DNA from: Tepidimonas taiwanensis
Lineage (GTDB): Bacteria; Pseudomonadota; Gammaproteobacteria; Burkholderiales; Burkholderiaceae_C
DNA length: 64,000 nucleotides
Direction: 5' to 3'
NCBI RefSeq assembly: GCF_020162115.1
Contig: NZ_CP083911.1
Coordinates: 1-64,000 of the forward strand
The notes beneath the pieces are model-generated. The model worked only from the letters and a program-made list of their open reading frames with translations. It ran no database searches and was not told where the DNA came from. The translations under genes were made by a program, and so were the position numbers. The first letter of the stretch is position 1, and every line of letters begins with the position of its first letter. This document shows positions 11,132-21,376 of this stretch, one piece after another.

Positions 11132-11602
11132 ATGAACATCAATGCAACCCTCTTTGCGCAGGCCATCGTCTTCGCGATCCTGGTGTGGTTCACGATGAAG
11201 TTCGTGTGGCCGCCGATCGCCAAGGCGCTGGATGAGCGTGCGCAGAAGATTTCCGAAGGTCTGGCCGCCGCCGAGAAGGCCAAGACCGAACTCGCCGTGG
11301 CCAACAAGCGCGTCGAGGAAGCCCTGACGCAGTCGCGCAACGAATCCGCCGCCCGCCTGGCCGACGCGGAGCGCCGGGCGCTGGCCATCATCGAAGAGGC
11401 CAAGGCGCGCGCGAGCGAAGAAGCCGCCAAGATCGTCGCGGCCGCCAAGGCCGAGGCCGAACAGCAGGCCGTGCAGGCGCGCGAAGCGCTGCGCGAGCAG
11501 GTGGCGGTGCTGGCCGTCAAGGGCGCCGAACAGATCCTGCGCCGCGAAGTGAACCCCAGCGTGCACGCCGAGCTGCTGCAGCGGCTCAAGGCCGAACTCT
11601 GA
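11132..11602 (+). CDS. atpF: ATP synthase F0 subunit b
   Basis: Subunit b is the peripheral stalk. The 156 aa protein begins MNINATLFAQAIVF with one membrane span, then WPPIAKALDER and a long Ala/Glu/Lys-rich amphipathic helix to the end. The ATG at 11132 follows a GAAAGGCG ribosome site. An in-frame extension back to 11036 would translate the upstream hairpin and is rejected. Confidence 0.96.
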   Translation: MNINATLFAQAIVFAILVWFTMKFVWPPIAKALDERAQKISEGLAAAEKAKTELAVANKRVEEALTQSRNESAARLADAERRALAIIEEAKARASEEAAKIVAAAKAEAEQQAVQAREALREQVAVLAVKGAEQILRREVNPSVHAELLQRLKAEL

Positions 11603-11635
11603 AACACCGAACCGCGCGTGTCCGAAGGTTGAACC

Positions 11636-12166
11636 ATGGCAGAACTCGCCACCATTGCACGACCCTACGCCGAAGCGCTGTTCAAGGCCGCCGGCGCGCA
11701 GGCCGCCGACGCGCTCGCGTGGCTCGATGAGCTGGCCGCCGTCGCCGCGCACGAGCAGTTGCTGGCTTTCGCAGCCGACCCCAAGGTGCGCGCCGAACAG
11801 GTGTTCGACGTCATCATGGGGGTGATGAAGACGCCGCTGCCGGAGATCGGCCGCAACTTCCTGCGCACGGTGATCGACAACGAACGTGTGGCAGCGCTGC
11901 CGGAAATCGCGCGCCAGTTCCGCGAGCGGGTCAACGCCCAGCGTGGCGTGGCCGACGCGGTCGTCGAGAGCGCCTTTCCGATCGACGACGCACAGCTCGC
12001 CGAGCTGCAGGGCGTCCTCGAGAAGCGCTTCGGCCGGCGCCTGCGCCTGACGGTGCAGCTGCGCCCCGAGTTGATCGGTGGCGTGCGCGTGGTGGTGGGC
12101 GACGAGGTGCTCGACACCTCCGTCAAGGCCCGTCTGGAACAAATGCGTGTGGCGCTGACGGCCTGA
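11636..12166 (+). CDS. atpH: ATP synthase F1 subunit delta
   Basis: Delta links the peripheral stalk to the F1 head. The 176 aa protein starts MAELATIARPYAEALF, the typical N-terminus, and ends with the conserved GGVRVVVGDEVLDTSVKARL segment. It lies between atpF and atpA as usual. Confidence 0.96.
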   Translation: MAELATIARPYAEALFKAAGAQAADALAWLDELAAVAAHEQLLAFAADPKVRAEQVFDVIMGVMKTPLPEIGRNFLRTVIDNERVAALPEIARQFRERVNAQRGVADAVVESAFPIDDAQLAELQGVLEKRFGRRLRLTVQLRPELIGGVRVVVGDEVLDTSVKARLEQMRVALTA

Positions 12167-12213
12167 CGGCTGGCCCGAACGCCTGAAGTCGAACACCCGA
12201 AAAGGAAAGCGTC

Positions 12214-13770
<1,557 letters not shown>

Positions 13771-13799
13771 GCAAGCCACCCGGCTTTCAAGGAGCAGCG

Positions 13800-14669
13800 A
13801 TGGCAGCAGGCAAGGAAATACGCGGCAAGATCAAATCGGTGGAAAACACCAAGAAGATCACCAAGGCCATGGAGATGGTCGCCGCCTCCAAGATGCGCAA
13901 GGCGCAGGAGCGCATGCGCACGGCCCGGCCGTACAGCGAGAAGGTGCGCCAGATCGCGGCGAACCTCAGCCGCGCCAATCCGGAGTACGTGCACCCCTTC
14001 ATGGTCGAGCACCCGGACGCCACCGTCAGCGGGATGATCGTGGTGACCACCGACAAGGGCCTGTGCGGCGGCCTCAACACCAACCTGCTGCGCGCGGTCA
14101 CCAACCACATCCGCGAACTGCAGTCGAAAGGCCGCAGTGCGCAGGTGGTGGCGATCGGCAACAAGGGCTTCGGCTTCATGAACCGCGTGGGCGCGCAGGT
14201 CGTCTCGCACGTCACGGGGCTGGGGGATACCCCCCACCTCGAGCGCCTGATCGGCCCGGTGAAGGTGCTGCTCGACGCGTACGCCGAGGGCAAGCTCAAC
14301 GCCGTGTACCTGTGCTACACGAAGTTCATCAACACGATGAAGCAGGAGCCGGTGGTGCAGCAGCTGCTGCCGCTGTCGGCCGAATCGCTGGAGCAGGGCG
14401 AGCGCGGCTACGACTGGGACTACATCTACGAGCCGGACGCGCCCACCGTCATCGACGAGCTGCTGGTGCGCTACGTCGAGTCGCAGGTGTACCAGGCGGT
14501 GGCCGAGAACATGGCCTCGGAGCAGTCGGCGCGCATGGTGGCGATGAAGGCCGCCACCGACAACGCCGGCAACCTCATCAACGAGCTCAAGCTCGTCTAC
14601 AACAAGACCCGCCAGGCCAGCATCACCAAGGAGCTGTCGGAGATCGTCGCCGGTGCCGCGGCCGTCTGA
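13800..14669 (+). CDS. atpG: ATP synthase F1 subunit gamma
   Basis: Gamma is the central rotor shaft. The 289 aa protein begins MAAGKEIRGKIKSVENTKK, followed by ITKAMEMVAASKMRKAQ. The GLCGGLN segment is near residue 88. The C-terminal helix ends with KTRQASITKELSEIVAGA. Both coiled-coil ends are intact. Confidence 0.98.
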   Translation: MAAGKEIRGKIKSVENTKKITKAMEMVAASKMRKAQERMRTARPYSEKVRQIAANLSRANPEYVHPFMVEHPDATVSGMIVVTTDKGLCGGLNTNLLRAVTNHIRELQSKGRSAQVVAIGNKGFGFMNRVGAQVVSHVTGLGDTPHLERLIGPVKVLLDAYAEGKLNAVYLCYTKFINTMKQEPVVQQLLPLSAESLEQGERGYDWDYIYEPDAPTVIDELLVRYVESQVYQAVAENMASEQSARMVAMKAATDNAGNLINELKLVYNKTRQASITKELSEIVAGAAAV

Positions 14670-14717
14670 CCTCCCTGCCGGTTCACCGTCATCCCCATTA
14701 GACCCAAGGTTTCAATC

Positions 14718-16127
14718 ATGGCTCAAGTTCAAGGCAAGATCGTTCAGTGCATCGGCGCCGTGGTGGACGTGGAATTCCCGCGTGACCAGATGCCCAAGGT
14801 GTATGACGCGCTGAAGATGGAAGGCTCGCCGCTGACGCTGGAAGTGCAGCAGCAGCTCGGCGACGGTGTGGTGCGCACCATCGCGCTCGGCTCCTCCGAC
14901 GGCCTGCGCCGCGGCATGACGGTGTACAACACCGGCGCGCCGATCACGGTGCCGGTCGGCAAGGCGACGCTGGGCCGCATCATGGACGTGCTGGGCAACC
15001 CCATCGACGAGCGCGGGCCGATCGACCAGTCGCTCACCAGCTCCATCCACCGCAAGGCGCCCGCGTACGACGAGCTGTCGCCCTCGACCGAACTGCTGGA
15101 AACCGGCATCAAGGTGATCGATCTGATCTGCCCGTTCGCCAAGGGCGGCAAGGTCGGTCTGTTCGGCGGTGCGGGCGTGGGCAAGACCGTCAACATGATG
15201 GAGCTCATCAACAACATCGCCAAGGCGCACTCGGGTCTGTCGGTGTTCGCCGGCGTCGGTGAGCGCACCCGCGAGGGCAACGACTTCTATCACGAGATGA
15301 TGGAGTCCAAGGTCGTCGTCGCCGACAACCTGAGCGAATCCAAGGTGGCGATGGTGTACGGCCAGATGAACGAGCCGCCGGGCAACCGTCTGCGCGTGGC
15401 GCTGACCGGCCTGACGATCGCCGAGTCGTTCCGTGACGAAGGCCGTGACGTGCTGTTCTTCGTCGACAACATCTACCGCTACACGCTGGCCGGTACCGAG
15501 GTGTCGGCGCTGCTGGGTCGTATGCCCTCCGCGGTGGGTTACCAGCCGACGCTGGCCGAGGAAATGGGCAAGCTCCAAGAGCGCATCACCTCGACCAAGG
15601 TGGGCTCGATCACGTCGATCCAGGCCGTGTACGTGCCCGCGGACGACCTGACCGACCCGTCGCCGGCGACGACCTTCGCGCACCTGGACGCGACCGTGGT
15701 GCTCTCGCGTGACATCGCCGCGCTCGGTATCTACCCCGCGGTGGACCCGTTGGATTCGACCAGCCGCCAGGTCGACCCCAACATCGTCGGCGAGGAGCAC
15801 TACAACACCACCCGGTCGGTGCAGGCCGTGCTGCAGCGCTACAAGGAGCTGCGCGACATCATCGCGATTCTGGGCATGGACGAACTGTCGCCGGAGGACA
15901 AGCTGATCGTGGCGCGCGCGCGCAAGATCCAGCGCTTCCTGTCGCAGCCGTTCCACGTCGCAGAAGTGTTCACCGGCCAGCCCGGCAAGTACGTGCCGCT
16001 CAAGGAGACGATTCGCGGCTTCAAGATGATCGTCAACGGCGAGTGCGACCACCTGCCGGAGCAGGCGTTCTACATGGTCGGCACGATCGACGACGCCTTC
16101 GAGAAGGCCAAGAAGCTGGCGGCCTGA
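14718..16127 (+). CDS. atpD: ATP synthase F1 subunit beta
   Basis: This is the catalytic subunit of ATP synthase. The 469 aa protein has Walker A GGAGVGKTVNMMELI near residue 150, the catalytic-glutamate region VGERTREGNDFYHEM near residue 180, and Walker B VLFFVDNIYRYT near residue 245. It also has the adenine-pocket region near FHVAEVFTGQPGKYV. It is followed by a 126-bp GC-rich gap before atpC. Confidence 0.98.
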   Translation: MAQVQGKIVQCIGAVVDVEFPRDQMPKVYDALKMEGSPLTLEVQQQLGDGVVRTIALGSSDGLRRGMTVYNTGAPITVPVGKATLGRIMDVLGNPIDERGPIDQSLTSSIHRKAPAYDELSPSTELLETGIKVIDLICPFAKGGKVGLFGGAGVGKTVNMMELINNIAKAHSGLSVFAGVGERTREGNDFYHEMMESKVVVADNLSESKVAMVYGQMNEPPGNRLRVALTGLTIAESFRDEGRDVLFFVDNIYRYTLAGTEVSALLGRMPSAVGYQPTLAEEMGKLQERITSTKVGSITSIQAVYVPADDLTDPSPATTFAHLDATVVLSRDIAALGIYPAVDPLDSTSRQVDPNIVGEEHYNTTRSVQAVLQRYKELRDIIAILGMDELSPEDKLIVARARKIQRFLSQPFHVAEVFTGQPGKYVPLKETIRGFKMIVNGECDHLPEQAFYMVGTIDDAFEKAKKLAA

Positions 16128-16253
16128 CGCCCCACGCCGACGCGCCACGGTGGTGCGCGGCGCGCGTCAGCGCCGCCCACCACCGCCGCACCGGCTGCGA
16201 TGCCGGTGTGCTGGCGGTCCTGAACAGCCCGTGTGGCGCAAAGGAGAGTCGAG

Positions 16254-16670
16254 ATGCAAACGATACAAGTGGAGGTGGTCAGCGCAGAAGAGTCCATCTT
16301 CAGCGGGCCCGCCAAGTTCGTTGCCCTGCCCGGTGAGGCGGGCGAGCTGGGTATCCTGCCCGGGCACGTGCCGCTGATCACGCGCATCCGCCCCGGCGCG
16401 GTGCGCATCGAAAAGGCCGACGGTGACGAGGAATTCGTGTTCGTCGCCGGGGGCATCCTCGAGGTGCAGCCCAAGGTCGTGACGGTGCTCGCTGACACGG
16501 CCATCCGCGGCAAGGACCTCGACGAGGCCAAGGCCGCCGAGGCGCGCAAGGCCGCCGAAGAGGCGATGAAGAACGCCAAGAGCGAGATCGACCTGGCGAA
16601 GGCACAGTCCGAGCTCGCGATCATGGCGGCGCAGATCGCGGCGCTGCGGCGCTTCCGCCAGAAGCGCTGA
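16254..16670 (+). CDS. atpC: ATP synthase F1 subunit epsilon
   Basis: Epsilon is the rotor-associated regulatory subunit. The 138 aa protein has the beta-sandwich N-domain (EVVSAEESIFSGPAKFVALP, GELGILPGHVPLI) and a C-terminal helical hairpin rich in Ala and Lys. The ATG at 16254 follows AAGGAGAG; an in-frame ATG at 16233 lacks a site. It is the last gene of the operon, followed by an intrinsic terminator. Confidence 0.96.
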   Translation: MQTIQVEVVSAEESIFSGPAKFVALPGEAGELGILPGHVPLITRIRPGAVRIEKADGDEEFVFVAGGILEVQPKVVTVLADTAIRGKDLDEAKAAEARKAAEEAMKNAKSEIDLAKAQSELAIMAAQIAALRRFRQKR

Positions 16671-16723
16671 GCCGCCGCACCGCTGAGCAGCGGCCGACGA
16701 TGCGGCCGACGCGTTCCACACAC

Positions 16724-16759
16724 GACGACACCGCCCAACGGGGCGGTGTCGTCATTTCT
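16724..16759 (+). terminator. Intrinsic terminator of the atp operon
   Basis: A perfect 13-bp stem (GACGACACCGCCC at 16724-16736 with its complement at 16741-16753) and a 4-nt AACG loop are followed by ATTTCT. The U-tract is short but the stem is very strong. It lies 53 bp after atpC and overlaps the region just before the next gene. Confidence 0.8.
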
Positions 16760-16762
16760 GGG

Positions 16763-17821
16763 GTGCGCAATGTGCCCGAGGTCACGGAAGGGATCGATGG
16801 GCCTGTCGGGATCGATGGATCCGCTTGGCCGCGCGTGCCCGTGTGGCAGATCGACGGTCACCTGCAAACCATCGGGGCGCTGTGGGCGCGGCGGGGGCAG
16901 GGCCACGCGTGGCCGAGGCGCGTGCCCTGGCAGCGCGAGCGTTGGGACACGCCCGACGGTGACTTCATCGACACCGATTACTGCCTGCCGTCGGACGTGC
17001 GTGCGCTCGTCGTGCTGTTTCACGGGCTGGAGGGGTCGTCGTCCAGCCATTACGCCGAGGCGATGACGCGCGTGGCCGCGGCACGGGGGTGGGGCATCGT
17101 CGTGCCGCATTTTCGCGGCTGCTCGGGAGAGCCCAACCGCGCGCCGCGCGCGTACCACTCCGGTGATTTTGCCGAGATCGACTGGATGCTGGGGCAGGTT
17201 GTGCGCCGCTGGCCGACACTGCCGCGCGTCGCGGTGGGCGTCTCGTTGGGCGGTAACGCCCTGCTGCGCTGGCTACAGGAGGCCGGGGCGCAGGCCGCGC
17301 GTTCGGTGGACGCTGCAGCGGCGGTGTCCGCGCCGCTCGACCTGACGGCCGCGGGCGCGGCGATCGACGCGGGGCTCAACCGCGTCTTGTACGCGCGGCA
17401 TTTTTTGCGCACGATGCGGCGCAAGGCGCGCGAGATGGCGCGGCGCTTCCCGGGGCTGTTCGACGTGGAGCGCGCGTTGCGCGCGCGCACGCTGCGCGAG
17501 TTCGACGACGCGTTCACCGCCCCGTTGCACGGTTTTGCCGGCGTGGACGACTATTGGCGGCGCGCCAGCAGCAAGCCGCACCTGCACGCGATCCGCGTGC
17601 CCACGCTCGTGCTCAACGCGCGCAACGACCCCTTCGTCCCCGCTGAGAGCCTTCCCACGGGGCGGGAGGCCGGAAGTTGGGTGACGCTGTGGCAGCCGGC
17701 GCATGGCGGACACGTCGGGTTCGCCGAGGCGCTCGGGCCGCGCGATGTGCGCGGGGATGTGACGGCGTTGCCGCGCGTGCTGCTGCCGTGGCTGGCCCGT
17801 GCGGCGGGGTGGCGGCCCTGA
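16763..17821 (+). CDS. YheT-family alpha/beta hydrolase
   Basis: An alpha/beta hydrolase of the YheT/ABHD1-3 group, usually predicted to act on esters or lipids. Visible are the oxyanion region FHGLEGSSSSHY near residue 90, the nucleophile elbow GVSLGGNALL near residue 155, the catalytic aspartate in LNARNDPFVP, and the histidine in HGGHVGF. The N-terminal WQIDGHLQTIGALW is typical. The exact start is uncertain: an ATG at 16700 in the same frame would read through the atp terminator, so the GTG at 16763 is suggested. Confidence 0.8.
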   Translation: MRNVPEVTEGIDGPVGIDGSAWPRVPVWQIDGHLQTIGALWARRGQGHAWPRRVPWQRERWDTPDGDFIDTDYCLPSDVRALVVLFHGLEGSSSSHYAEAMTRVAAARGWGIVVPHFRGCSGEPNRAPRAYHSGDFAEIDWMLGQVVRRWPTLPRVAVGVSLGGNALLRWLQEAGAQAARSVDAAAAVSAPLDLTAAGAAIDAGLNRVLYARHFLRTMRRKAREMARRFPGLFDVERALRARTLREFDDAFTAPLHGFAGVDDYWRRASSKPHLHAIRVPTLVLNARNDPFVPAESLPTGREAGSWVTLWQPAHGGHVGFAEALGPRDVRGDVTALPRVLLPWLARAAGWRP

Positions 17822-17855
17822 TGCCACAATCTTGCGGGTACGGAGGTACAGTTCG

Positions 17856-18428
17856 ATGGATGCGATCGTCAAGGCGGCGATGGCCAAGTGGCCGAATGTC
17901 CCCGATTGCTACGGGTGGCTGGGGCTGGACGCGCGCGGGCGCTGGTGGATGCGCGACGAGCGCGCGCAGGCGGCGGGCCCGTTTGCGGGCCCCGGCGCCA
18001 CGCCCGCAAGCCGCGGCGCGGAATTGCGCCACGACAAGCTGATCGCGTTCATCGGGCGCAACTACGCCGCCGACGATTCGGGGCGCTGGTACTTCCAGAA
18101 CGGCCCGCAGCGTGTCTTCGTCGAGCTGGAGCTGACGCCGTGGGTGTGGCGGCTGACGCCGGACGGTGCCGTACACAGCCACACCGGGGTGTCCGCAAAC
18201 GTCCGCGACACACTGCTCGACGAGCAGGGGCGGCTGTACCTGGTGACCGATCTCGGGATCGGGGTCGTCCACAGCCAGGACGTCTCGCTGGCGGCGGACG
18301 CGATCGACGCGGGGGTGTGGTTGCCGCCGCGGGGGTGTGAAACGGCGGCGCTGCCGGCGCTTTACGGCTTCGTGCCCAGCCCCGATGCCGCACGGCGGCG
18401 CGCCAGTGCGTCGAGCGCCAGCAGATAG
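17856..18428 (+). CDS. Conserved betaproteobacterial protein of unknown function
   Basis: A 190 aa protein starting MDAIVKAAMAKWPNVPDCYG, with aromatic-rich blocks (RGRWWMRDERAQ, GRWYFQNGPQRVFVELE) and VTDLGIG near residue 140. I recognise the style as a DUF family common in Comamonadaceae but assign no function. The ATG at 17856 has GGAGG about 10 bp upstream. Its last 67 bp overlap the 3' end of the convergent aroQ, so the tail past GFVPS may be unconserved read-through. Confidence 0.75.
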   Translation: MDAIVKAAMAKWPNVPDCYGWLGLDARGRWWMRDERAQAAGPFAGPGATPASRGAELRHDKLIAFIGRNYAADDSGRWYFQNGPQRVFVELELTPWVWRLTPDGAVHSHTGVSANVRDTLLDEQGRLYLVTDLGIGVVHSQDVSLAADAIDAGVWLPPRGCETAALPALYGFVPSPDAARRRASASSASR

Positions 18429-18838
18429 CCGTCGGATCCGAAACCGATGATGCTGCCCGCCGCGACCGGCGCCACCCAAGAATGGTGGCGGAACGACTCG
18501 CGCGCATGCACGTTGGAGAGGTGCACTTCGATCACCGGCGTGGGTGCGATACCTCTGATCGCATCGTGCAGCGCGATCGACGTGTGCGTGTAGGCACCGG
18601 GGTTGAAGACGATGCCGGCCGCTTCACCGGCCCGGTGCAGTGCACCCCATGCGTGAAGGTGGTCGATCAGCACACCCTCGTGGTTGCTCTGCGCGCAGGT
18701 TACGTCGAAGCCGAGTGACGCCCCGTGTGCGCGGCAGCGGGCTTCGATGTCGGCCAGGGTCTCGGCACCGTACACGGACGGCTCGCGCGTCCCGAGCAGG
18801 TTCAGGTTCGGGCCGTTGAGAATCAGGACACGCGCCAT
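18362..18838 (-). CDS. aroQ: 3-dehydroquinate dehydratase, type II
   Basis: Catalyses dehydration of 3-dehydroquinate in the shikimate pathway. The 158 aa protein shows the type II signature NGPNLNLLGTREPSVYG with the catalytic Tyr, the QSNHEG segment, NPGAYTHTSIAL and EVHLSNVHARESFRHHS. Length is slightly above the usual 145-150 aa, with a short divergent C-terminus (ARRRAASGLGTKP) that overlaps the opposing gene. Confidence 0.96.
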   Translation of the reverse strand: MARVLILNGPNLNLLGTREPSVYGAETLADIEARCRAHGASLGFDVTCAQSNHEGVLIDHLHAWGALHRAGEAAGIVFNPGAYTHTSIALHDAIRGIAPTPVIEVHLSNVHARESFRHHSWVAPVAAGSIIGFGSDGYLLALDALARRRAASGLGTKP

Positions 18839-18850
18839 GGGCCGGGTGGG

Positions 18851-19357
18851 TTACTTGCCTTCGGCCGGGGCTTCGGGCTCGGCAAACTTGGCGCCGCCTT
18901 CGTTGGCCATGTATGCCACCGCGCGCGCGATCTCGATGTCACGGAAGGCGCCGCCGCCCTGCGCGCCCATCGCGCCCTTGCCCTTGAGGGCGGAGTTGAC
19001 GAGCGTCTCGAACCCCTGGGCGATGCGCGGCGCCCAGGCGGCCTTGTCGCCCAACTTCGGTGCGCCGACCAGGCCCGCGGCGTGGCAGGCCGCACACTGC
19101 GCCTTGTACACGTCGGCACCGGCCGCCAACGGTCGGTTGGCGTCGCGCAGCTCCACGGTGCCCACCTTCTGGATGCGCTGGGCGGTCGCGAGCTCGGGGT
19201 TCACGGCGCCGGCCTGCGGCTTGGCGTCGCGCGTGACGTAGGCCACGAGCCCGATGATCAGGAACACCGGCACGACGAAGGCAAAGACCGCCGTCCACCA
19301 CAGTTGCTTCGGGGTCTTGATCGGGCCGGTGTGGTCGTGGTGTGCGTGCTCGCTCAT
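18851..19357 (-). CDS. Membrane-anchored cytochrome c5-like protein
   Basis: A single-haem c-type cytochrome of 168 aa. A His-rich cytoplasmic start (MSEHAHHDHTG) precedes one membrane anchor (WWTAVFAFVVPVFLIIGLVAYV, residues about 19-40). A periplasmic domain follows with the haem motif CAACH near residue 85 and a likely axial Met in GKGAMGAQGG. It probably carries electrons to a terminal oxidase (inference). The start at 19357 is chosen because homologous N-termini begin there; an upstream Met at 19411 would add an unrelated 18-residue leader. It lies 12 bp upstream of aroQ on the same strand. Confidence 0.88.
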   Translation of the reverse strand: MSEHAHHDHTGPIKTPKQLWWTAVFAFVVPVFLIIGLVAYVTRDAKPQAGAVNPELATAQRIQKVGTVELRDANRPLAAGADVYKAQCAACHAAGLVGAPKLGDKAAWAPRIAQGFETLVNSALKGKGAMGAQGGGAFRDIEIARAVAYMANEGGAKFAEPEAPAEGK

Positions 19358-19445
19358 GGTGTCCCTTTGCTGCTCGGATGAGGAGGTGATGAGGGCGTCC
19401 CCGCGACGCACGTCCGTGGCCAGGGCGCCGGGAGCCGCAAAACCC

Positions 19446-19502
19446 GTCGATTATATCGACCGGGACTCCGTCGAATCGACGCCGCCGCGGGACTGGTAGA
19501 AT
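19446..19502 (+). promoter_or_regulatory. Palindrome and -10 ahead of tRNA-Arg
   Basis: GTCGAT-TAT-ATCGAC forms a 6-bp palindrome at 19446-19460 between the cytochrome gene and the tRNA. TAGAAT at 19497-19502 is a good -10 placed 12 bp before the first tRNA-like copy. The -35 is weak. The palindrome could be an operator or a small hairpin; no decision is possible from sequence alone. Confidence 0.4.
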
Positions 19503-19513
19503 GCGCGCTTGCT

Positions 19514-19554
19514 GCGGCTGTAGCTCAGTGGATAGAGTGTCGGCCTCCGAAGCC
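19514..19554 (+). pseudogene. Truncated tRNA-Arg copy (5' half)
   Basis: These 41 bases are identical to the first 41 bases of the complete tRNA-Arg(CCG) at 19608, covering the 5' acceptor strand, D arm and anticodon arm. After position 19554 the sequence diverges and no T arm or 3' acceptor strand is present. It sits 94 bp upstream of the intact gene and behind the same promoter. Confidence 0.85.
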
Positions 19555-19607
19555 TGTGGTCATCCAGGCTTCATGCGAAAATTTGACGATTGGTCTTGTG
19601 CCCAAAA

Positions 19608-19683
19608 GCGGCTGTAGCTCAGTGGATAGAGTGTCGGCCTCCGAAGCCGAAGGTCGTGGGTTCGATCCCCGCCAGCCGCGCCA
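19608..19683 (+). tRNA. tRNA-Arg (anticodon CCG)
   Basis: A complete cloverleaf: acceptor GCGGCTG/CAGCCGC, D arm GCTC...GAGT, anticodon stem TCGGC/GCCGA with loop CTCCGAA (anticodon CCG), T arm GTGGG TTCGATC CCCGC, and encoded CCA at 19681-19683. It reads CGG arginine codons. It marks the left boundary of the accessory region. Confidence 0.95.
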
Positions 19684-20242
19684 AATCAATGGGTTAGATC
19701 GCATAGCTGCCGTTCGCCGACCCACCCCACAAGTCTCTTTGGGTGGCTGTGAAGCTGGCATGTGGTAGCCAGCTGCATCCGCGACCGATGGTCGCTTCCG
19801 TCGTTTCGTCATCGTTGTGGCCCATCGGTGGCCCACACGTGGCCCGCAGACGAATCATTTCCCACCGCATCGGCGCAATCTCCCGGTCCCAGACGATGGG
19901 CGCTCCCAGCCGGTCGCGCAGGTACTCGATGTCGCGCTTGGCCGTCGCGCGAAACCTGCAGCACCTCAAGAAACCGGTGGATCGACACCGCCCGCCTTGC
20001 AGTAGGTCGTCGATGCGGTAGAAGCGCTCGTTGCGACCCATCGTCGCGCCCCCATCAAATCCGCTGCCGCGTCAGGGGATCGGGCGTACCACCGAAGAAG
20101 GCCTCGAGCACCTTCGCAGACACCGGAGCCAGCGCATCGACGAGGCGCTGCAGCTCGTGCCAGCGGCCGATAGCCTTTGATAGGATGAGGACGCTCAACG
20201 ACGAAGCCCAACGCCACACCAAAAAAGATCAGGGAGGGTGAC
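19684..20242. other. Gene-poor degenerate stretch
   Basis: No intact gene is visible. It holds the WYL-regulator relic (19871-20041, minus). It also holds a minus-strand open frame ending at 20055 whose last 35 or so codons look protein-like (GRWHELQRLVDALAPV near the start, then EAFFGGTPDPLTRQRI) but which I cannot assign. It ends with the GGGAGGG ribosome site for sbcD at about 20231-20238. Confidence 0.6.
19871..20041 (-). pseudogene. Relic of a WYL/YafY-type transcriptional regulator
   Basis: The minus-strand frame starts MGRNERFYRIDDLLQGGR and continues AKRDIEYLRDRLGAPIVWDRE, the usual N-terminal winged-helix of WYL-domain regulators. The middle is frame-shifted: reading the next frame restores VSIHRFLEVLQVSR, the expected sequence, so at least two indels have occurred. 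After WDRE the homology stops and no WYL domain follows. It is a remnant, not a working gene. Confidence 0.7.
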
Positions 20243-21376
20243 GTGGTCACGCTCATCCACACGGCGGACTGGCAGATCGGCCGCCAGTTCGAGCCTTTCG
20301 GCCCAGAGGATGGCCCGATCCTGGCCGAAGCCCGCCTCGAAGTCGTCGCGCGCATCGCCCAGCTCGCCCGCGAGCGTGACGTGCACGCAGTGCTCGTCGC
20401 GGGCGACATCTTCGACGCCCAGGGGGTGTCCGACCGCACCATCCGGCGGCTCTTCGATGCGCTCAGCGGCTACCCAGGCCCTTGGGTGCTGCTGCCGGGA
20501 AACCACGACGCGGCGCTTGCCGAGAGCGTGTGGAGCCGCGCCCAGCGCCTGGGCGTCATCCCGCCGCACGTGCACCTGGCGCTGCAGCCGCAACCGCTGC
20601 GGCTGCCCACTCCAGGGGCCGCCGTGGGCGGGTTGGCCATCCTGCCCGCGCCGCTGACCCAGCGCCACACCTTTGAAGACCTCACCGCCTGGTTCGACGG
20701 GGCCGAAACCCCCGAAGGGTGGCTGCGCATCGGCCTGGCCCACGGTGCGGTACAGGGAGTGCTGCCCGACGACATCGACTCGCCCAACCCCATCGCTGCC
20801 GGGCGCGCCGACAGCGCCCGGCTGGACTACCTGGCGCTCGGGGACTGGCACGGCACCCTGCGCGTCAACGACCGCACCTGGTACAGCGGCACCCCAGAGC
20901 CCGATCGGTTTCGCGCCAACGACGCGGGCAACGTCCTTGAAGTCGCCTTGCCCGGCCCCGGTGCTGCCCCCATCGTCACCCCGTACCGCATCGCCCGCCA
21001 CCCGTGGATCGCACTGCACGAGCGGCTCGACGTGGCCAGCGACGCCGATCGGCTCGCGCAGATGCTGGCCGAGCTGCCCGCGCAGGCGGTGGTGCAGCTG
21101 CGCCTGAGCGGGCGGCTGGACCTGGCCGCCCACGCCCGGCTGCAGCAGGCCGTACAGCGCGCGCAAGCGCGCGTGCGCGCGCTGCGCCTGGACAGCCGCG
21201 AGCTGCAACTGCAGCCCACCGACGCCGATCTGGCCGCGCTGCACGCCGACGGCTACCTCGGCGACGTGATCGCTGAGCTGCGCGAGCGCCAAAGCGGCGC
21301 CGAGGCCGAGATCGCCCGCACCGCGCTGGTGCTGCTGGCCGACATCCTGCGTGAAGAGGGAGGGGGACACCCGTGA
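20243..21376 (+). CDS. sbcD: SbcD/Mre11-like nuclease (metallophosphoesterase)
   Basis: A 377 aa metallophosphoesterase of the SbcD/YhaO/Mre11 group, expected to process DNA ends with its partner ATPase. Phosphodiesterase motifs run in order: HTADWQIG (motif I; the usual DxH His is Gln), GDIFD, LPGNHD, LAHG and LGDWHG. A C-terminal capping and partner-binding region follows. The start is the GTG at 20243, 4-5 bp after GGGAGGGTG. Its stop overlaps the next gene's start (GTGA). It is the first gene of the unit that runs into cas10. The Gln in motif I also occurs in YhaO-type proteins, so activity is not excluded. Confidence 0.85.
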   Translation: MVTLIHTADWQIGRQFEPFGPEDGPILAEARLEVVARIAQLARERDVHAVLVAGDIFDAQGVSDRTIRRLFDALSGYPGPWVLLPGNHDAALAESVWSRAQRLGVIPPHVHLALQPQPLRLPTPGAAVGGLAILPAPLTQRHTFEDLTAWFDGAETPEGWLRIGLAHGAVQGVLPDDIDSPNPIAAGRADSARLDYLALGDWHGTLRVNDRTWYSGTPEPDRFRANDAGNVLEVALPGPGAAPIVTPYRIARHPWIALHERLDVASDADRLAQMLAELPAQAVVQLRLSGRLDLAAHARLQQAVQRAQARVRALRLDSRELQLQPTDADLAALHADGYLGDVIAELRERQSGAEAEIARTALVLLADILREEGGGHP

